From contig CAVYQS010000014.1 of the NCBI GenBank assembly GCA_963770765.1, positions 69,596 to 133,595 on the forward strand: a stretch of 64,000 bases of DNA, written 5' to 3'. The position numbers and the translations under genes are program-made. Of the stretch, positions 15,665 to 24,796 are shown in pieces (within the stretch, counting starts at the first letter, position 1; each line of letters begins with the position of its first letter). The stretch is from CAVPCY01 sp963770765 (GTDB lineage: Bacteria; Actinomycetota; Coriobacteriia; Anaerosomatales; PHET01). A model generated the notes under the pieces. It was given only the letters and a program-made list of their open reading frames with translations. It searched no databases and was not told the DNA's origin.

Positions 15665-18301
15665 ATGCGAATCGTTGTCGGACACGCGAATCCCGACTTC
15701 GACGCCTACGCGGCGATGATCGCCGCGACGAAGCTCTTCGAGGGTTCGCGGGCGGTCTTTCTCGGCAGCCAGAACGCGAATGTGCGCTCGTTCCACAACC
15801 TGCACGAGGAGTTCCTGGACTTCGTCGAGTTGCGGGGACTCGACACAGACGCTGTCGACAGCGTCGTCATGGTGGACACCCGCGACCCCTCACGTCTCGG
15901 CGAGCTGGGACCTGTGACGATGCGCCCGGGCGTCGAGGTCATCGTCTACGATCACCATCCTCGGCAGGAGGGCGATATCGAGGGTGCCGAGGACCGTAGT
16001 CGGGAAGTCGGCTCGACAACGGCGATACTCGTGCACGAGATCAGGGACCGCGGAATCGCGCTGACGCCGCTCGAGGCCAGCGCCATGCTCTTGGGCATCC
16101 ACGAGGACACCGGCTCGCTGACGTTTCCGAACGCGACCGCGTACGACGCGGACGCGGCCGCGTGGCTGATGGCCACCGGCGCCGACATGGAGGTCGTCAA
16201 CCAGTTCCTCGCCAGGACCCTCGACCCCGCTCAACGGGACCTTCTCGCTCAACTTGAGGGCACACTCACCGTGTGGGACATCAACGGCCAGCAGGTCGCT
16301 GTGGGCTTCGCGACGGCCGACGAGTACGTCGATTCAGCGGGTGTCCTGACGCACTACGTGGTCGAAGATATGGGCTTCCGCGTCGCCGTCGCGGTCGTCG
16401 CCATGCCGGAGCGACTCCAGATAGTGGCGCGCTCACGGCTCGCCGAGGTGGATGTCGGTGCCGTCATGGGCCGCATGGGGGGCGGTGGTCACGCACAGGC
16501 GGCCTCTGCGGGGTTCCGCGACCTCTCGATAGACGAGGCACTGAGACGCGTGCGCTCCGCGCTCGAAGCAGAGGTGAAGCCGCCGCTGCGGGCGCTCGAC
16601 GTGATGAGTTCACCGGTCAGAGTGATCGATCCCGAGACGACCATGCGCGAAGCCGGCGAACTGATGGCCCGGTGGGGCCACGGCGGCCTGCCGGTGGTCG
16701 TGGAGGACTCGTTGGTAGGGCTCGTGACTCGGAAGGATGTCGACAAGGCCCTGCGCCACAAGCTGGAGCACGCGCCGGTGAAAGGCTTCATGGGGCGCGA
16801 TGTGCTGACCGTCGCCCCGCAGACCGATCTGCGAGAGCTTGAGACGCTGTTGGCGTCGCGCGGGATCGGTCGGATCCCGGTCGTCAAGGCCGGTATCCTC
16901 GTCGGGATCGTCACCCGCAAGGATGTCTTGCGCGCGGAGCACGGCGACGCCTACCTCGACCGGGGTGCGAGCAAGGAGCACCCTCGCGCACGCGCCGCGT
17001 TCATCCGCAACGTGGAAGCGCTCCTGCCGCCTCAGGTTCGTCTTGCTCTCACCTCAGTGGGTGAGGTCGGCCAGGAACTCGGCGTCACCGCGCACGTCGT
17101 GGGCGGTTTCGTGAGGGACATGGTCATCGGGAGACCCAACCTCGATGTCGACATCGTCGTTGAGGGCGACGGGGTCGAGTTCGCACTCAAGGCCGCTGAA
17201 CGTCTCGGCGCACGGGTGAAGGTGCACCGGCGCTTCGGTACGGCGGTGCTCGTGGTCAGCAAGGAGCTCCATATCGACGTCGCGAGCAGCCGCAGCGAGT
17301 ACTACACGAAGCCCGGCGCGCTACCCACCGTCGAGCGTTCCTCGTTGCGGCAGGACCTCTTCCGTCGTGACTTCACGATCAACGCGATGTCCGCGTGTCT
17401 GGACCCCGACTGCTGGGGTGCGATCGCTGATCCATTCGGCGGGCTTTCGGATATCCGCAAGCGGCGCCTGCGCATCATGCACTCGCTGTCGTTCATCGAT
17501 GATCCTACTCGGGTCCTGAGGGCGGCCCGGTTCGAGATACGCTACGGCTTCGGCATGGACGTGCACACGCTCCAACTCGCGCTTCGAGCTGTCGAACTGG
17601 GAGTGCTTGAAGAGGTGTCCGGTTCCCGGATTCGCGATGAGCTCTACGACATCCTTGACGAGAAGGCTCCGCTCGAGATACTTCGGCGACTCGACGAGCT
17701 TGCCGCACTTCCGGCGTTGTCTCCGACCGGGGTGGCTCCCGCCCGGCTGATGAGCGGCCTGGTCGGCTGCGGCGACGCGCTCGCTTCCTTCACGCCGCGG
17801 TTGAGCAGGCCGGTGAACACCCGTGCGGTGTTCGTCGCGTGCATCGCAGGCTCTGCTGAGCAGGCTGCGGGGACCAAGTGGATCAGACGACTGCGCATAG
17901 GGAAAGAAGTGGCCGAACCGGCCTTCACTCTCCTGGCACGAGGCCCCGGGGTCGTGCGAAGCTTGCGCGACCGACGCGGAATGCGGGATAGCCGCTTGTT
18001 CCGTCTGCTGGATCCGCTGCCCCCAGAGGCACTCGCGTGTCTGTGGGGTACGGGCGATGCGCTTGTGCGCGAGCGTATCGAACGGTACGCGCTGGATTTG
18101 GCGGGTATTCCCATGACCGTGTCCGGACATGACCTGATATCCATGGGCGCATCACCGGGGGAGCGATTCTCCGCTATACTCGCGCAAGCTCGGGATGACC
18201 TCCTCGACGGGCGAGTATCGGGGCGCGATGCCGAGCTCGCCAACCTGCGGCGGCTCGCCGTCAGGGCCGGCATACTCCCCACGCGAAAGGGAACTGCGTG
18301 A
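15665..18301 (+). CDS. DHH - CBS - tRNA nucleotidyltransferase fusion protein
   Basis: An 878-residue three-part protein. Residues 1-300 are a DHH/DHHA1 phosphoesterase (GHANPDFDAYA; DHHP at 96-99; GGGGH at 272-276). Residues about 305-435 are two CBS domains (DVMSSPVRVIDPETT and GRDVLTVAPQT). From about 475 comes a class II nucleotidyltransferase head (VGGFVRDMVIGRPNLDVDIV with the catalytic Asp pair) and the RRDFTINAM segment. DHH-CBS-polyA-polymerase fusions are known; some add only A, or C and A, to tRNA 3' ends. The tRNA-Pro in this window already encodes CCA, so repair or quality control is a possible role. The DHH part may degrade nano-RNA or cyclic dinucleotides. The stop overlaps the next GTG by 4 bp. 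Confidence 0.9.
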   Translation: MRIVVGHANPDFDAYAAMIAATKLFEGSRAVFLGSQNANVRSFHNLHEEFLDFVELRGLDTDAVDSVVMVDTRDPSRLGELGPVTMRPGVEVIVYDHHPRQEGDIEGAEDRSREVGSTTAILVHEIRDRGIALTPLEASAMLLGIHEDTGSLTFPNATAYDADAAAWLMATGADMEVVNQFLARTLDPAQRDLLAQLEGTLTVWDINGQQVAVGFATADEYVDSAGVLTHYVVEDMGFRVAVAVVAMPERLQIVARSRLAEVDVGAVMGRMGGGGHAQAASAGFRDLSIDEALRRVRSALEAEVKPPLRALDVMSSPVRVIDPETTMREAGELMARWGHGGLPVVVEDSLVGLVTRKDVDKALRHKLEHAPVKGFMGRDVLTVAPQTDLRELETLLASRGIGRIPVVKAGILVGIVTRKDVLRAEHGDAYLDRGASKEHPRARAAFIRNVEALLPPQVRLALTSVGEVGQELGVTAHVVGGFVRDMVIGRPNLDVDIVVEGDGVEFALKAAERLGARVKVHRRFGTAVLVVSKELHIDVASSRSEYYTKPGALPTVERSSLRQDLFRRDFTINAMSACLDPDCWGAIADPFGGLSDIRKRRLRIMHSLSFIDDPTRVLRAARFEIRYGFGMDVHTLQLALRAVELGVLEEVSGSRIRDELYDILDEKAPLEILRRLDELAALPALSPTGVAPARLMSGLVGCGDALASFTPRLSRPVNTRAVFVACIAGSAEQAAGTKWIRRLRIGKEVAEPAFTLLARGPGVVRSLRDRRGMRDSRLFRLLDPLPPEALACLWGTGDALVRERIERYALDLAGIPMTVSGHDLISMGASPGERFSAILAQARDDLLDGRVSGRDAELANLRRLAVRAGILPTRKGTA

Positions 18302-18948
18302 ACTTCGACGTTCAGACTGTTCTTTGGCTGATACTGCTCCTGCCGTCGATCACCTTTCACGAGTACATGCACGGCTACGCCGCCTACCGGCTCGGCGATC
18401 CCACCGCCAAGAACGCGGGACGCCTGTCGCTCAACCCGCTGCGTCACATCGACCCGTTCGGCACGGTCCTGCTCCCACTGCTGCTCTGGGCAGCCGGTGC
18501 CCCGATCTTCGGCTACGCCAAGCCGGTGCCGGTCAACCCGCGCTACTTCGCCGACATCCGCAAGGGCGACCTCATCACGGGCATAGCGGGACCCGCGGCC
18601 AACTTCGCGCTCGCCCTCGTGGGTTCGGCGCTGGCATGGGGTGCGGTGCTGCTTCCGGTGCAGGGCGTTGCGCAATGGGTGTACGTCATAGGCCTCATGC
18701 TCGCCCAGGTGAACCTCGTCCTGATGTTCTTCAACCTCATCCCCATCCCGCCGCTCGACGGCTCGAGCATCATCCCGATCTTCCTGCCAGACTCCGCGCT
18801 CAACGGCTGGTACCGGATGCAGCAGTACTCCTTCGGCATCCTGCTCGTCTTGATGTGGGGTATCCCTGCTGTGTTCAATGTGAGCCCCATCGGTACGTAC
18901 TTTCAGTGGACGGTGGTGCCCGTGCTGAACCTCCTGATGCCGGGGTAG
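18298..18948 (+). CDS. site-2 protease family membrane metallopeptidase (M50)
   Basis: A 216-residue intramembrane protease of the short S2P type. The zinc motif HEYMHG (HExxH) lies in the first helix region, followed by AYRLGDPTAKNAGRLSLNP. The third zinc ligand lies in NLIPIPPLDGSSI, the usual N-x-x-P-x-P-x-L-D-G motif. No PDZ domain is present. Members of this group clip membrane-anchored regulators, but the substrate here is unknown. It starts at GTG 18298, inside the upstream stop. Confidence 0.9.
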   Translation: MNFDVQTVLWLILLLPSITFHEYMHGYAAYRLGDPTAKNAGRLSLNPLRHIDPFGTVLLPLLLWAAGAPIFGYAKPVPVNPRYFADIRKGDLITGIAGPAANFALALVGSALAWGAVLLPVQGVAQWVYVIGLMLAQVNLVLMFFNLIPIPPLDGSSIIPIFLPDSALNGWYRMQQYSFGILLVLMWGIPAVFNVSPIGTYFQWTVVPVLNLLMPG

Positions 18949-19013
18949 CCGCACCGCCCTGCGCTATCATGAACCGAATCCATCGAGACCCTGGGGCGAG
19001 GAGCCACGTCCGC

Positions 19014-20090
19014 ATGACCAAGAAGCGCACGCTCACCGGCTACCGGCCTACCGGCAAGCTCCATCTGGGCCACTGGTTCGGCAACCTGCAGAACATGTTG
19101 CGGATGCAGCACGAGTATGACGCGTACTACTTCATCGCCGATTACCACGCCCTCACCAGCGACTGGCAGGACCCGTCGGCCATCGCGACCTACACTGAAG
19201 AGATGGTGCTCGACTGGTGTGCCGCAGGTCTCGACCCCGATGCCTGCACGATCTACCGCCAGTCCGACGTCGCTGACGTCGCGGAACTGATGCTCTTCTT
19301 CAGCATGGTGCTTCCGATGCCGTGGCTGGAACGCACCCCGAGCTACAAGGAGCAGCGCGCCCAGATCACCACGAAGGACCTCGGCAACGTAGGCTTCTTC
19401 CTTTACCCTGCCCTGCAGGCCGCCGACATCGCGATCGTTCTTGCCGATGCCGTACCGGTGGGAGAGGACCAGCTCCCTCACCTCGAGCTCACACGCGAGA
19501 TCGTACGCCGCTTCAACAGCACCTACGGTCAGTTCCTGCGCGAGCCTCAGGCGATCATAGCGACCGAAGGCGCCCGCGTACCCGGTACCGACGGGCGGAA
19601 GATGTCCAAGAGCTACGGCAACTCCATCTTCATATCTGATGCGCCAGACGAGATACGCTCCAAGGTCATGAGTTTCATGACCGACCCTGCGCGCAAGCTC
19701 AAGAGCGACCCCGGCGACCCCGATATCTGTCCGCTTCACGCGGTGCACAAGCTCATCGCTCCGGCCGAGGAGATCGCCGACTGGGATGCCTGTTGCCGTA
19801 CGGCCGAATGCGGATGCGTCGCGCACAAACGCAAGCTGGCCGACGACCTTGTCGCGTATCTGACGCCCTTCCAAGAACGCCGAGCGGAACTGGCTGCGCG
19901 ACCCGGATACGCCGCCGAGGTCCTGGCTGCGGGAGCAACGAAGGCCAAGCCGATCACGAGCGGGGTCGTTGCGACGTGTCGCGAGCTCATCGGCCTGGAC
20001 CCCCGCACTCAGCTCTCCGCCGGAATCGAGCGTGGTGCACCCGCCGCAGCGTCAGCTGAATCGCATCCGTCGTTCCTCGACGCCGAGTAG
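19014..20090 (+). CDS. trpS: tryptophanyl-tRNA synthetase
   Basis: A class I aminoacyl-tRNA synthetase, about 358 residues from ATG 19014 (GAGGAG about 10 bases upstream). It has YRPTGKLHLGHWFGN with the HIGH-like HLGH at residues 17-20, DYHALTSDW, and KMSKS at 196-200. It charges tRNA-Trp in the cytoplasm. An in-frame ATG at 18969 would add 15 residues but lacks a ribosome binding site. Confidence 0.95.
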   Translation: MTKKRTLTGYRPTGKLHLGHWFGNLQNMLRMQHEYDAYYFIADYHALTSDWQDPSAIATYTEEMVLDWCAAGLDPDACTIYRQSDVADVAELMLFFSMVLPMPWLERTPSYKEQRAQITTKDLGNVGFFLYPALQAADIAIVLADAVPVGEDQLPHLELTREIVRRFNSTYGQFLREPQAIIATEGARVPGTDGRKMSKSYGNSIFISDAPDEIRSKVMSFMTDPARKLKSDPGDPDICPLHAVHKLIAPAEEIADWDACCRTAECGCVAHKRKLADDLVAYLTPFQERRAELAARPGYAAEVLAAGATKAKPITSGVVATCRELIGLDPRTQLSAGIERGAPAAASAESHPSFLDAE

Positions 20091-20100
20091 CGAGCGCTCC

Positions 20101-20883
20101 GTGGGATACACCGTCAAGACAGACGTCTTCGAGGGACCGTTCGACCTGCTGTTGCACCTGGTCTCACGTCAGAAGGTCGACGTCAGCGCGATCTCGATCG
20201 CCCACGTGGCCGACCAGTATCTGGAGCACATCGACCGGATGCACGATCTCGACCTCGATGTCGCGAGCGAGTTCCTTCTGCTCGCAGCCACCCTCCTGGA
20301 GATCAAGGCCTCATCGCTGCTTCCGAAGCAAGACGCGTACATCGGTGAGGATCTCGACGACCTGTCACCCGAGGAGGCCCGCGACATCCTGGTCGCCCGG
20401 CTGCTCGCCTACAAGCAGTTCAAGAACGCCGCCGGCGAACTCGCGCAGCGGATGGAGAATGAAGACCGGATGCATCCGCGTCAGGCGGGTCTCGAAGTCG
20501 ACTTCCTGGGCCTCATGCCCGACTACCTGGAGGGTCTCACCCTTCGCGCACTCTCCGTCATCTGCGCCGATCTCGAGTATCGGCGTGAGGTCATCTTGCT
20601 GGAGGCCGAGCATGTCGCAAGCATGCCGATCTCGTTGGAGTTGCACGCCGAGAGTGTGCGACGAACCGTATCCCGCGCCGGGCGTGCGTGCTTCTCCGAG
20701 CTGGTGGGTTCCGATGCGACACCTGAGGTCATCGTCGTCACCTTCTTGGCGATCCTCGAACTCTACAAGCGGGGCCTGGTCGACATCGAGCAGGCGACCA
20801 TCTTCGGAGACATCGCCGTCGTTCATCTGGACGAGGAAGACGCTCGCGTACGCGGGTTCAACGAGGAGGACTTGGATGACTGA
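20101..20883 (+). CDS. scpA: segregation and condensation protein A (kleisin)
   Basis: A 260-residue kleisin of the SMC-ScpAB condensin. The N-terminal FEGPFDLLLHLVSRQKVDV and EFLLLAATLLEIKASSLLP are the ScpA signature that binds the SMC neck and ScpB. The C-terminal winged-helix part (TFLAILELYKRGLVDIEQ) contacts the SMC head. It starts at GTG 20101 and overlaps scpB by 8 bases. Confidence 0.95.
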   Translation: MGYTVKTDVFEGPFDLLLHLVSRQKVDVSAISIAHVADQYLEHIDRMHDLDLDVASEFLLLAATLLEIKASSLLPKQDAYIGEDLDDLSPEEARDILVARLLAYKQFKNAAGELAQRMENEDRMHPRQAGLEVDFLGLMPDYLEGLTLRALSVICADLEYRREVILLEAEHVASMPISLELHAESVRRTVSRAGRACFSELVGSDATPEVIVVTFLAILELYKRGLVDIEQATIFGDIAVVHLDEEDARVRGFNEEDLDD

Positions 20884-21496
20884 CTCCGTTTCGATCAAGG
20901 GCGCGGTCGAGGCGCTGCTCTTCGTGAGCGATGAACCGGTGTCCGCCGCGCGCCTCGCACGGGTCTTGGAGGTCGCGCCTGGCGAGGTGGAGGTCACGCT
21001 CGCGGATCTCGCCGAGCAGTATCGTGAGCAGGAGCGAGGTTTTCAGCTGCGAGAGGTAGCGGGTGGGTGGCGCCTCTACACTCACCCCGCACATCACGAC
21101 GTCATCGAGGCCTACGTGCTGTCGTGGGACACGCGCAGGCTCTCGCAAGCAGCGCTCGAGGCGTTGGCGGTCGTGGCGTACCATCAACCGGTGACCCGCG
21201 TCGGAGTCAACGCGGTTCGCGGCGTCAACTCAGAGGGCGTCATCGCCTCGCTGATGGAGAAGGGACTCGTCCGCGAGACGGGCCGGGACAAGAATCAAGG
21301 AAACGCCATCCTGTACGGCACCACTCGCACGTTCCTGGAGAAGTTCGGTCTCAAGGACATCACTGATCTGCCGCCGCTCGAGGAGTTCGCTCCCGACTCG
21401 GATACCGAGCGTGCCATCCGCGACAGACTCTCTGCGAGCGACGGTTCGTTCCTCGGTGACAGCGAGTCCGACGCCGACATCGCCGAGGTCGACTGA
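20876..21496 (+). CDS. scpB: segregation and condensation protein B
   Basis: A 206-residue protein with two winged-helix domains: KGAVEALLFVSDEPVSAARLA at the start, and AALEALAVVAYHQPVTRVGVNAVRG in the middle, followed by RDKNQGNAILYGTT. It dimerises on ScpA to regulate the SMC ATPase during chromosome compaction. The order scpA-scpB-rluB is widespread in Gram-positive bacteria. Confidence 0.95.
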   Translation: MTDSVSIKGAVEALLFVSDEPVSAARLARVLEVAPGEVEVTLADLAEQYREQERGFQLREVAGGWRLYTHPAHHDVIEAYVLSWDTRRLSQAALEALAVVAYHQPVTRVGVNAVRGVNSEGVIASLMEKGLVRETGRDKNQGNAILYGTTRTFLEKFGLKDITDLPPLEEFAPDSDTERAIRDRLSASDGSFLGDSESDADIAEVD

Positions 21497-21500
21497 GCCC

Positions 21501-22292
21501 GTGACTCCTGACTCCGAGGCGACACCGAAGAGCGGATCATCTCCGGTCGACGAACGCGTCGTCCCGCTTCGCCTGCAGAAGTTCCTCGCACGCGCGGGCG
21601 TGGCATCGCGTCGCGGCAGCGAGGACCTGATGACAGCAGGGCGCGTGATGGTCAACGGGGAGACCGTGACCAGCTTGGGTACGAAGGTCGATCCTGCGGT
21701 CGACACGGTCACCGTCGACGGGCGCGTGGTGGCGTATGCGGCGGGACCCGTGTACCTCGCGCTCAACAAGCCGGCCGGCTTCGTCACGACGATGAGCGAT
21801 CCCGAGAATCGTCCCACCGTCGCCGATCTGGTACCGGTCGAGGAGTTCCCGGGCCTCTTCCCGGTCGGGCGGCTCGACTACGACACCACGGGCCTTCTCC
21901 TCTTCACGACCGATGGCGAGTTGTCGCACCGGCTGCTCCACCCGCGCTGGAAGGTGCCAAAGACCTACATGGCGGTGGTGAACGGTCATCCGGGCCAGAT
22001 CGCGATGAAACATCTCAAGGACGGCGTGCGACTCGATGACGGGGTCACCGCCCCCGCTCAGGTGCGGATACTCGAGCGACGTGACACGACCGCGCTCGTC
22101 GAGATCGTCATCGGCGAAGGCCGCAAGCGTCAAGTGCGCCGCATGTTCTCGGCGGTCTCGCATCCGGTACAGGAGCTGCACAGGCTCCGATTCGGCCCTG
22201 TTGGGCTGGGACTGCTGGCCGAGGGGTCGTGGCGCCACCTCACCGAGCCGGAGATCACGGCACTCCGCGACGCTGTCAGCAAGGAGCAGTAG
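21501..22292 (+). CDS. rluB: 23S rRNA pseudouridine synthase, RsuA/RluB family
   Basis: About 263 residues from GTG 21501. An S4 RNA-binding domain comes first (RLQKFLARAGVASRRGSEDL), then the catalytic core with FPVGRLDYDTTGLLLFTTDG, in which the Asp of GRLDYDTTG is the nucleophile, and EGRKRQVRRMF. Family members isomerise uridine in 23S or 16S rRNA; adjacency to scpAB favours RluB. A variable acidic/serine-rich leader of about 20 residues precedes the S4 domain. Confidence 0.92.
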   Translation: MTPDSEATPKSGSSPVDERVVPLRLQKFLARAGVASRRGSEDLMTAGRVMVNGETVTSLGTKVDPAVDTVTVDGRVVAYAAGPVYLALNKPAGFVTTMSDPENRPTVADLVPVEEFPGLFPVGRLDYDTTGLLLFTTDGELSHRLLHPRWKVPKTYMAVVNGHPGQIAMKHLKDGVRLDDGVTAPAQVRILERRDTTALVEIVIGEGRKRQVRRMFSAVSHPVQELHRLRFGPVGLGLLAEGSWRHLTEPEITALRDAVSKEQ

Positions 22293-22904
22293 ATGTCGCT
22301 GGTCGTCTTCACGGGCGGTGCGCGGAGCGGGAAGAGCTCCGCTGCCCAGAGTCTGGCCGCTGCGCGTGCGCTCGGCGGGGCATCGGTGTGCGTCGCGGTG
22401 TTCGGCAGGGCCACGGTCGACGGTGAGTTCTCTGCCCGCGTGGCAGAGCATCGGAGGTCGCGGCCTGCCGAGTGGATGACGATCGAGGCGAGCGACGCAG
22501 TCGAGTGGACGGACCGCGTGCCCCCGGAGGCGCTTCTGGTGGTGGACTGTCTCGGCACCCTGCTCGGGCTGGCGATGGAAGCGGCGTTCACCTCTTCGTC
22601 GCCCGAGAAGCTGGCCCGTGCTGACGCTGCCGAGCTTCCCGGCGGCGTCGCCGACGCGATAGAGCGCGCGTTCGATCCGGTGATCGAATGGCTCACCAGT
22701 CGGGACGCCGACACCATCGTCGTGACCAACGAAGTGGGTGATGGCGTCGTGCCCGCTTACGCCACCGGCAGGCTCTTTCGCGACATGCTGGGACGAGCGA
22801 ACCGCCGCCTGGTTGACCGGTCGGACCTCGCGTACCTGTGCGTCGCCGGTCGTCTCGTCGACCTCACTGAACTCGCGCGTGAGCCCTCGTGGCCCATCGA
22901 CTGA
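22293..22904 (+). CDS. cobU: adenosylcobinamide kinase / adenosylcobinamide-phosphate guanylyltransferase
   Basis: A 203-residue P-loop enzyme. GGARSGKSS at the N-terminus is the Walker A loop and LLVVDCLGTLLGLAME covers Walker B. VTNEVGDGVVPAYATGRLFRD, then LGRANRR, is the CobU signature. It phosphorylates adenosylcobinamide and transfers GMP, giving AdoCbi-GDP for CobS. It is the first of four consecutive lower-ligand assembly genes and starts immediately after the rluB stop. Confidence 0.94.
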   Translation: MSLVVFTGGARSGKSSAAQSLAAARALGGASVCVAVFGRATVDGEFSARVAEHRRSRPAEWMTIEASDAVEWTDRVPPEALLVVDCLGTLLGLAMEAAFTSSSPEKLARADAAELPGGVADAIERAFDPVIEWLTSRDADTIVVTNEVGDGVVPAYATGRLFRDMLGRANRRLVDRSDLAYLCVAGRLVDLTELAREPSWPID

Positions 22905-22931
22905 CGATCCGACTCCAGAGAGGACCCTTCG

Positions 22932-24014
22932 GTGGCCGACGAGAACGTGACATTCGAGGAGCAGCTGTGGGCGGTGGCGGGCTCTGTCGATCCCACCACG
23001 CCTGAGGCGGAGTCGCGCGCGTGGGAGCGGCTCGACAGCCTGACCAAGCCACCTCGCTCGCTCGGACGCCTCGAAGAGCTGGCGGCCCGTGTCGCACGCA
23101 TCCAAGACGACGTGCGGCCGAGTGTCGCTCGGAAGGCGATCGTACTCGCCGCCGCCGATCACGGCGTCGTCGCAGAGGGGGTGTCTGCGTACCCGCAAGA
23201 CGTCACGTGGCAGATGGTCGCGAACTTCTCGGCACGTGGGGCGGCCATCAACCAGCTCGCTGATGCTGTCGGCGCGGAGGTCTTCATCTACGACATCGGT
23301 GTGGCGGCCGATACCGACCACCTGGATGGGGTCGAGCAGGTGAAGCTCGCCCGCGGAACCCGGAACATGGCCCTCGGGCCGGCGATGTCGCGTGATGAGT
23401 GCGCGCGCGCGGTTCTCGTCGGAGTGGAGGCTGCTCGAGAGCTCGCCGAACGTGGCTACGTACTGCTGGGTACCGGCGAGATGGGTATCGGCAACAGCAC
23501 CGCCGCCGCCGCGCTCACTGCGGTCTTCGCAGGAACGTCACCGGAGCTGGCGGTCGGTCCGGGCACAGGGCTCGATCCGACAGGGGTGGCGCACAAGGTC
23601 GAGGTGGTGCGCCGGGCGATCCAGGTCAACCGCGTCGAAGAGCTCGATGCCCTCGGGGTGCTGGCGGCCGTGGGAGGTCTCGAGATCTCCATGCTCGCCG
23701 GCGTAGTCATCGGGTCCGCCCAGGAGGGCGTGTGCGTTGTCACCGACGGCTATATCTCCGGGGCCGCGACGCTTGCCGCGGTGGCCCTGTGTCCGATAGC
23801 CCGCGAGTACGTGTTCCCGTCGCACCAGTCGGTGGAGCCCGGTCACGCACTCGTACTGGATGCACTCGGACTGACACCCGTTCTCGATCTCGACATGCGG
23901 TTGGGGGAGGGCACCGGTGCGGCGCTGGCGTTCGGGATCATCGACGCCGCGTGTCGGATGATGTCGGGTATGGCCACGTTCGCCCAGGCGGGCGTGGCAG
24001 AGGCGAACGGGTGA
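22932..24014 (+). CDS. cobT: nicotinate-nucleotide-dimethylbenzimidazole phosphoribosyltransferase
   Basis: A 360-residue enzyme that activates the lower-ligand base as alpha-ribazole phosphate. Visible signatures are LDSLTKPPRSLGRLEELAAR near the N-terminus, LAAADHGVVAEGVSAYPQ, GEMGIGNSTAAAAL and the catalytic-Glu-type C-terminal LGEGTGAALAFGIIDAA. It starts at GTG 22932 after AGAGAGGA and overlaps cobS by 4 bp. Confidence 0.95.
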   Translation: MADENVTFEEQLWAVAGSVDPTTPEAESRAWERLDSLTKPPRSLGRLEELAARVARIQDDVRPSVARKAIVLAAADHGVVAEGVSAYPQDVTWQMVANFSARGAAINQLADAVGAEVFIYDIGVAADTDHLDGVEQVKLARGTRNMALGPAMSRDECARAVLVGVEAARELAERGYVLLGTGEMGIGNSTAAAALTAVFAGTSPELAVGPGTGLDPTGVAHKVEVVRRAIQVNRVEELDALGVLAAVGGLEISMLAGVVIGSAQEGVCVVTDGYISGAATLAAVALCPIAREYVFPSHQSVEPGHALVLDALGLTPVLDLDMRLGEGTGAALAFGIIDAACRMMSGMATFAQAGVAEANG

Positions 24015-24796
24015 ACACCGTCGTGAGGTCACCGCGCGTCATCGCAGACGCCCGAGAGGCGTTGTCGCTCATGACAGTCATACCGATGAACGCTGTTCAG
24101 CGAACAGGTCCTCAGCCGGGAGTCGCCGCCTGGTTTCCTGCGGTGGGCCTCGCGCTCGGAGCACTCGCATGGGCACCGCTGCACCTCGCTTCGCGAGTCG
24201 GATGGAGCGGGAATGCCTCGCTGGTCGCCGGTGCCCTGGTGGTCACCCTCTGGGCTGCCTTGACTCGTTTGCTGCATTGGGATGGGCTGGCTGATGTCGC
24301 CGACGGCCTGTGGGGAGGTCACACCCCCGCCCGCAGACTCGAGATCATGTCCGACAGTACGATCGGGTCGTTCGGCGCGGCTGCCCTGGTGCTCACGGGG
24401 TGCGCGATGGTAGCGTCGGTCGGTTCTCTCGCCGCGCACGGGGTCTTTGCACCGCTCCTCGTGGTTCCCGCGCTTGCGCGCTTGAGCGCCACCTGCGCGG
24501 CATGGCTGGGAAGACCCGCGCGCGACGGCGGTCTGGGCCGCAGCATCATGGGTCGTCCGTCATCGGCCGATGTCGTCATCGCCGCAGCCACCGTGGCGGT
24601 CGCCATCGCGCTGTTCACCGTGCTTCTGGGAGGTGCCGGGGCGGGACTGGCTGTGGCGGGGGTGGTGTTGGCGCTGGTCGTTCCTCACCTGCTGTCAGGC
24701 CCTGTCGGCGGCGTGACGGGAGACATCATGGGTGCGAGTGTGATGGTATGCGAAGTCGTGCTTCTCGGAATCGCTGCGATCCTGTGGGGTGCCTGA
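24011..24796 (+). CDS. cobS: adenosylcobinamide-GDP ribazoletransferase (cobalamin synthase)
   Basis: A polytopic membrane enzyme of about 261 residues that joins AdoCbi-GDP and alpha-ribazole(-phosphate). It has ALSLMTVIPM near the N-terminus and HWDGLADVADGLWGGHTPARRLEIMSDSTIGSFG (positions about 24275-24375), the conserved acidic metal-binding stretch, followed by several hydrophobic helices. Start GTG 24011; the stop overlaps the next ATG. Confidence 0.94.
   Translation: MNTVVRSPRVIADAREALSLMTVIPMNAVQRTGPQPGVAAWFPAVGLALGALAWAPLHLASRVGWSGNASLVAGALVVTLWAALTRLLHWDGLADVADGLWGGHTPARRLEIMSDSTIGSFGAAALVLTGCAMVASVGSLAAHGVFAPLLVVPALARLSATCAAWLGRPARDGGLGRSIMGRPSSADVVIAAATVAVAIALFTVLLGGAGAGLAVAGVVLALVVPHLLSGPVGGVTGDIMGASVMVCEVVLLGIAAILWGA

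Noticed and set aside
21537..23321. A 594-residue minus-strand open frame
   Set aside because: It lies antisense to rluB, cobU and cobT, which have clear motifs. Long antisense frames are expected in GC-rich DNA.
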